The position numbers were made by a program, and so were the translations under genes. A stretch of DNA of 64,000 nt. It comes from Acanthosoma haemorrhoidale. Taxonomy: Eukaryota; Arthropoda; Insecta; Hemiptera; Acanthosomatidae. Below, piece by piece: positions 58,993 to 64,000 of the stretch; position 1 is the first letter of the stretch; the number at the start of each line of letters is the position of its first letter. The notes below the pieces were generated by a model. That model was not told the origin of the DNA. It did no database searches and worked only from the letters and a program-made list of their open reading frames with translations. The stretch covers positions 91,931,474-91,995,473 of the forward strand of contig OV884011.1 of assembly GCA_930367205.1 (NCBI GenBank). The letters run 5' to 3'.

Positions 58993-59085
58993 GTGTATGA
59001 GGATTTGTTAAATTGGAAGATAGATTTAAGATCTAGGACTGCGGCTGAAATTTGGAGAGGGAGGTTTTATAGGTATTTTTATAAA
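58993..59085 (+). CDS. Candidate internal exon, 31 codons
   Basis: A strong acceptor (TGTGTTCCTGTAG, to 58992) and a near-consensus donor (AAA then GTGAGT, 59086-59091) enclose 93 nt that are open in phase 0. The peptide contains YEDLLNWKIDLRSRTAAEIW and RFYRYFYK, with a charged and aromatic pattern typical of real protein. The phase fits the donor at 57539. I do not recognise the family. Among the non-transposon coding candidates in this window, this has the best splice signals. Confidence 0.4.
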
Positions 59086-59249
59086 GTGAGTGGTTAGAAG
59101 TCTATGATCAGCAGTAAGAGAATTTTTAAGTTCAAATTATCTTTATTGGCCGGATAAAAAGTATCCAAAAACGCTTCATCACTTGCTTCTGTTGATTTTT
59201 ATAAAGAGGAAATCGATCACGTTTTCCCTTTTATGTTTAAAATATATAA

Positions 59250-59426
59250 AAATATGCATCATACCAAGACAACTTGAGGCTGAAGGAAGCCGAATTGAAA
59301 AACATCTTAAACATAGCTGAAAACTATTCGCAAACATCTGAGTTCGAGTGTTACGAATATACTAATTCAGTTTCAGGTGAAAACGATGACTCATCAACAG
59401 ACAACGAAGCGCTTTTCGTGGTCTAA
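59250..59426 (+). CDS. Candidate 3' exon, acidic C-terminus
   Basis: A frame open for 58 codons ends in TAA (59424-59426). It encodes LKEAELKNILNIAENYSQTS and a tail rich in E, D and S ending ALFVV. AATAAA lies 90 bp downstream (59516-59521). An acceptor in the phase required after 59085 is poor (CTGAAG at about 59289), so the link to the preceding exon is uncertain. Confidence 0.3.
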   Translation, partial: KYASYQDNLRLKEAELKNILNIAENYSQTSEFECYEYTNSVSGENDDSSTDNEALFVV

Positions 59427-59604
59427 AACATGCGGTTATTTTTGTAATATTTAATCAATCAAATCGTTACTTTTTTTACTTTTATCTTAATGAACAATTT
59501 TTTGAATAATTTAACAATAAACATTGTGTAAAAAGTTAAATATTTGAATGTTTAATTTAAATAAGTTTGCTGACTTATTCAAAACCTAATGGTGGTCTTA
59601 CCTG

Positions 59605-60036
59605 GTGTCTTGTTTAATTTCATTTGGCTCTCAACAAAAATTTGTGAGTCTAGACATGCCTAATTCATGCATCAAGCCCCTCAATTTATCATTAGCTGGC
59701 TTTATAATATTCACTATTAAACGATCTGGAATCTATCTACAGAGCCACATTACACGGTATTCAAGCTCTGTCCGCCCCAATATTTCGCCATTGGAAAGCA
59801 ACACTTGGAACGTGGGCTACTCTCTTGTTGCACCATTCAGGGAAATTGCAGATATTTCTTGTCCCTTCTTAGCTATTTGTTATCTGCTAGCAGGCCATCT
59901 ATCCCCAGCCTGTTCCGAGCCACCATCCGGACGATATTTCCTGTTGCCCATCGGAAAGCAACCAATCCTCGTTCAAAAGAGACTCTCTTGCATCAATGTT
60001 CATCGCAACCATTTCATGGCGATAAATTGTCCATGA
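59605..60036 (+). other. Ambiguous coding-like segment (143 codons open)
   Basis: The plus strand is open for 143 codons, with the first ATG at codon 18. On the minus strand two frames also look protein-like, for example MVAMNIDARESLLNEDWLLS in one and GEILGRTE with IPDRLIVNIIKPANDKLRGL in another, but with stops. The segment is GC-richer than its flanks. It could be a decayed transposable-element or host ORF on the minus strand whose complement happens to be open. No family is recognised. Confidence 0.25.
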
Positions 60037-60049
60037 ATACAACATAAAA

Positions 60050-60730
60050 TGTCTTCAAGATCTATAATACAGTATTGCATTATAGTGTCCTATAATACTA
60101 ATGTACTAAAGTATAATTTCCTTTCAATAACAGTTTCATAAATTAGATGCTTTTTGAATGTTCCCCGGCCTAAACTCTTGACAAGTCAAGAGTGAAACTT
60201 CACAATTCTATGACTCTAATGCTCGTGTTAAGCCCTAATTCTAAATAAACTTCGTAGTATTCAATAGGATTATCCCAATAAACAAAAACTGTATTTCGAA
60301 TTGAACCCCTTCACGTATTACGTGACTAATGTACTTCTGTTTACTAAAATTATACGTTGATGTCATTATAGGCTGGTTATAGGTTGATCTCATTATCTTT
60401 ACATGCTTCATAGCAAAATAAATAGTTGAAAATAAGCAACAATATTTTCCAGCTAGAAATGCAAATAACAAGATCAAAACCAATGCCGAAACCATTTATA
60501 CTAACTAAGTATATAATAAAGAAACTGCGGAGTTTTATTTAATATTTAAGGTTCTGGTTTCAAATCTCTAAATGGAAACTGAATCTATTTCACTTACATA
60601 AATTGAAGTCATGGCTCTCGATGGCGTACATGAGGGTGTGAATAAACAAACAAATAAGGTATTATTTTCCAAGAATTCCAACTGAATCGTTTTTACGTTG
60701 TGGACATACCTTCTGTATATGCGCCAGTTT
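60050..60730. other. AT-rich stretch, nothing recognised
   Basis: An 84-codon minus-strand frame (60241-60495) has a hydrophobic start but no known domain. No repeat was found. Confidence 0.45.
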
Positions 60731-60739
60731 GAGGAGTAA

Positions 60740-60939
60740 TGCCGGGTTACCACGGGCCGTGAATCACAAAAGTGATTCCGATGCTTGGATGCGTTCGTCG
60801 TAGCGCAGATGCGTTGGACCGCCACAACCATCTACACGATTTGTAAAGACAAACTTTTAATGTGTTTAATTTCCTTAATCCGTATGGAGCGAATCAATAA
60901 TACTCACTTTTGTGATTCACGCCATGTGGTAACCCAGCA
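60740..60939. mobile_element. 200-bp MITE with 36-bp inverted repeats
   Basis: The left terminal repeat (60740-60775) starts TGCCGGGTTACCACGG. The right one (60904-60939), reverse-complemented, starts TGCTGGGTTACCACAT, and 32 of 36 positions agree. TAA flanks both sides (60737-60739 and 60940-60942). A 3-bp TAA or TTA duplication is characteristic of the PIF/Harbinger superfamily, so this is probably a non-autonomous member. It encodes nothing. The left arm also contains the inner palindrome GAATCACAAAAGTGATTC. Confidence 0.85.
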
Positions 60940-60944
60940 TAAGT

Positions 60945-62250
60945 TTAAAATTTTAAGTTAACAATTTAAAGTTAATTAAATAAGGCTTACCTTAGCATCC
61001 GAGGATCTAGTGTAATTTGAGGTAATAATTAGATAGAATTATGTTTATGGAGCAGGAAGTGAATATAAAGGAGCATAAGACGCTTTTGATGTCTAAAAAC
61101 TACTCTAAAATAATTTCTAATTAGTGAGAGAACAAATTTATTGCTGAACGGCTGCTTCGTTCCGATTTCAAGTCCCTAACTGGTCAAGCGGTTACCATGG
61201 AAGGGTTTTCAAAACTCTTCAAATCAAGCTAATTATAATTAATAAACTTAAATTGATTCTAAAATCACAATACAATTTGTATGACTGTGGTCAGAACAGT
61301 TTCGTAAAAGTTTACAGTTTCAAGTTCCAAAGAGAAGGTGTGGCAGAACCTCCTATATTCGTTTTGGATCTAGACACTAAGTAGTAAAGGAAATGTTCCT
61401 CGGTGGATTTGACTATCGATCGGCACTGCCAGACTGTGCCAAATGATGTACTCCTCAGTTTAGACGGTGCTGGGGAGGGAGGAGACGCAAGTCTAATCCC
61501 TGTCTCAAATTTATCACCGCCTTCCGTCCCCAGTTGCTGGATATTAATGACTCAGTGATTCTGGCTCGGTCATTAGCAGGCACACTGGAGAGGTATCTAT
61601 CTCTAAAGCGGCTTTGGGAAATCTATCCGTCAAAAAAAAGTTATTGTTTCTTATTTTATTCACATAAATATCACTTTAAAATTTTCTGGATTCGAGATGT
61701 AAACCTTTTCTTGCCAATAAGATAAAAGAACAGAACTTCTTTCTTATATAGCTTCAAAATCTATCAAAGTTTATGTAAATGAGTAAAAGTTCTCAGAGCT
61801 TCAATGATTTCTATTCTATGATTTTTGATTATTATTTTAATTAAATTATATCTAGTAATATGTAATGCAAATATTTATAAAGACGTAGAACGTGATTTAA
61901 TTAAAAGTTTTCCAATCAGTCCTACAGGATGCATGGGCAATAACATTTTAACATTACAAAAAAATTAACAAGTAGTAATTGGACCATTTTATTATTCATT
62001 GGAAGAACCAAAAAAGTACCAAAATATTAAATAATTCTTTCTAAACCAACTGTACGCTGAACAGTGGAAAATACGAAGCTCAAACTATGACAGAAAAGTC
62101 TTTCACCTTGTCACCTTAGTGACAATCACTGCGACACCGAAGAACGGCCATAGATTTTACCAAAATCAAGAATGCTTATGTTAAATTACACAGTAGGGGA
62201 TCAACCCCCTTCGACACAGGTAGGAATATAGTCTTCTTTTAAATCTCAAG
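60945..62250. other. AT-rich stretch with an exon-like segment at 61534-61640
   Basis: After a good acceptor (CCTTCCGTCCCCAG, to 61533) the frame reads LLDINDSVILARSLAGTLER and LSLKRLWEIYP. It is protein-like, but I can find no clear donor or partner exon. The region 61320-61640 is GC-richer than its surroundings. Nothing else is recognisable. Confidence 0.3.
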
Positions 62251-62254
62251 TAAC

Positions 62255-62322
62255 AATTCAGTAACGTCAAACAAGCAGCACGTCTCCAAATTCAGTAACG
62301 TCAAACAAGCAGCACGTCTCCA
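62255..62322 (+). repeat. Perfect tandem duplication of 34 bp
   Basis: AATTCAGTAACGTCAAACAA and the next 14 bases occur twice in immediate succession without a mismatch, which points to a recent duplication. Confidence 0.97.
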
Positions 62323-62329
62323 AATTTAT

Positions 62330-64000
62330 AGACATACACGAATGGATTTCATGTCAAATTAACATCTCCGCGGATTTTAACTACTAAGAACTGCAAGCCC
62401 AGAGGCCTCCCAAATCAAAAAAAAAAAAACTCAAATAAATGTAAAAGCTTCTATCCACATTAGCAAACCTCAGTACTTGAAAAAACTCTGTCAGGATGCA
62501 AATACATCCTGAGCTTCAGGAGGCTACGGTTCGTCCTCGTTCGGGACCTTCCTTGGAGTAGACGAACCTAAGAGCTTCGTGGTGACGAAGGTCAAAGAAA
62601 AATAAACCCACGGTCTTGTAAAAAAATATAGTTCATGTTGTTATTAGGAAATACAAAAGTAGTGAGATTGCCCAAAAGTCGTCATCACTGACTCCTGCTC
62701 TGGGTTACAAAATAAACGGTCAACAAACTATTTGTTACAAAAACTACAGAACTTTGCTAATGAAGTTGTTGACTAGAAAAAGGATGTACAGTTCTTCGTG
62801 TTACCTTTCCAGGCTGGAATTTAAAGCAATTAAACACGCTGACAAAGCAGCAATGGAAGCCCCACTTCATGAACAACTACTTTGCACAAACTCCGTACTT
62901 GCCTCAGAAGTCAGGAGTCCTGTGAGCACAGAAAGGGCGACAGAAGGTTCCAAGGACCAGCGGTCTACCACAGCCCCACCCCTCAGTCACAGCCTACCTG
63001 ATCTAATTCAAATTAGTAACGTTTCCACGGCCACGGTATTCTAACTTCCAGTCCTCTCCAACTTAGGCAGGGGTTGGTAGGTCAGCCTGTCGACCAGGGA
63101 GTTTCGATCAGTTCTTCAATTCTCCATCAAATACTTAGTTTAGTAATGGTGAAGATGTGCTTAGCTGGGTCCGGCCAGAGTTGGCTCAGCCTTGTGAGAA
63201 TGATAGTCATGAAATGAGGAGCTACTTGAATAAAGAAATAGCTTAACAGCCCTGTTTCTACTCATCGTGTTAAAGAATTGACCTATTCTCGAACGGTCTA
63301 ACCTGGAGAGCGGGAGAAAAGCGAAGGAGGCAGGCGGACAATCAAAAACTGGTAAGTTAGTTCACTTATACGATTTTAAATTATTATTATGGTGGCGTGA
63401 AACATGCAAATTAAAATGAACTTTTCTGTGTTACTTGACTATTCGGAAAGCTTTTTTACTTATAATTACCTAAATTAATAATATTCAATAAATTAAATGT
63501 AAATATAATTTTTAGTTAATAAAACTACCAGTTTAGTTAATGTAGATGAAATGAGATTATTTTACTCTCCATCAACGCTTATATTTTCCGTATAAAAGCT
63601 TTACACGCTAAGTTTTATTTCGACGTATAATGCAAAAATAAACAAAACTCTTTACGATAATTAATCTAGTTTTTTCCGTTTACGAGACATTGGCAGCTAA
63701 AATAAGAAGATTTTTTTCAAACCCCTGAATCGTGTTGGCAACTAAAATAGAGACTTTATACCTAGGAGAGGATATTCCGTTGAAACTCCATGCACGATTA
63801 ATCTTGAGCTATACTGTTGTGGGAGGGCTTAGGCTTCCGGGGCAGGGAGCGGACAGAAGGGAGAAAATTTATCCGGGGATAAACTAGCAGTGGGGTCGGA
63901 CCCAATAGCCGTTGTTTGAGTTAAGTTGTGTGCAGTCGATAAATATCGAAGCTCCTAACTGTGGTGGGTGGCTGATAGAGCGGGCTGCTTGTACATTCCG
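62330..64000. other. Mixed-composition stretch, nothing recognised
   Basis: A 96-codon plus-strand frame (62754-63044) has no domain. GC-richer pieces near 62500-62600 and 63760-64000 match no repeat in the window. The sequence runs out at the window edge without an identifiable feature. Confidence 0.4.

Overview
The window looks like AT-rich noncoding DNA from an animal genome, most probably an arthropod and plausibly an insect. No intact gene can be read in it. The evidence is the low coding density, long homopolymer and dinucleotide runs, 3' fragments of non-LTR retrotransposons ending in poly(A) or poly(T), an R1-like reverse transcriptase remnant, Ty3/gypsy remnants, a Tc1-like transposase fragment, a tRNA-derived SINE and a short MITE. 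There are no bacterial operons and no rRNA. The assignment to arthropods is an inference from the types of mobile elements.

Layout. 1-12 kb: ordinary AT-rich DNA with an interspersed duplication (1886-2440 and 3238-3450). One copy took two LINE 3' ends into the same site, and the other preserves the empty site. There is also a 42-bp-arm hairpin (5795-5914), two GC-richer islands and the decayed R1-like reverse transcriptase (10113-11230, minus). 12-21.5 kb: a long (CT)n tract, a GC island with the longest open frame (165 codons, unidentified), a poly(A)-tailed repeat (14803-15093), a gypsy integrase pseudogene between 68-bp direct repeats (18278-19394), and one LINE 3' end nested in another with a 7-bp target duplication (20724-21520).

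21.8-29.5 kb: a composite, broken Ty3/gypsy element. It has three LTR-related segments in direct orientation, gag with a zinc knuckle, RT, an RNase H start and an integrase zinc finger. It also has an inverted second copy of the U5, primer-binding-site and gag-start region; the primer site fits tRNA-Phe. Another repeat interrupts pol. 30-44 kb: a tRNA-derived SINE, a Tc1-like end with a terminal inverted repeat, small tandem repeats and unidentified open frames. 43.8-54.2 kb: a cluster of LINE 3' ends, one of them split by an LTR (47059-48027), and a diverged repeat of about 370 bp (50.4-52.9 kb).

57-64 kb: the best place to look for a host gene. A CACGTGAC/CCAAT upstream region precedes exon-like segments with matching reading phase (57443-57538, then 57787-57951 or 58993-59085). 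A LINE RNase H remnant lies between them on the other strand. At 60740-60939 is a 200-bp MITE with 36-bp inverted repeats and a TAA duplication.

The members of one LINE family share a short hairpin in the 3' UTR (GGTGA, 5-nt loop, TCACC), which may be a recognition element for the element's own reverse transcriptase. Gene calls outside mobile elements are tentative.
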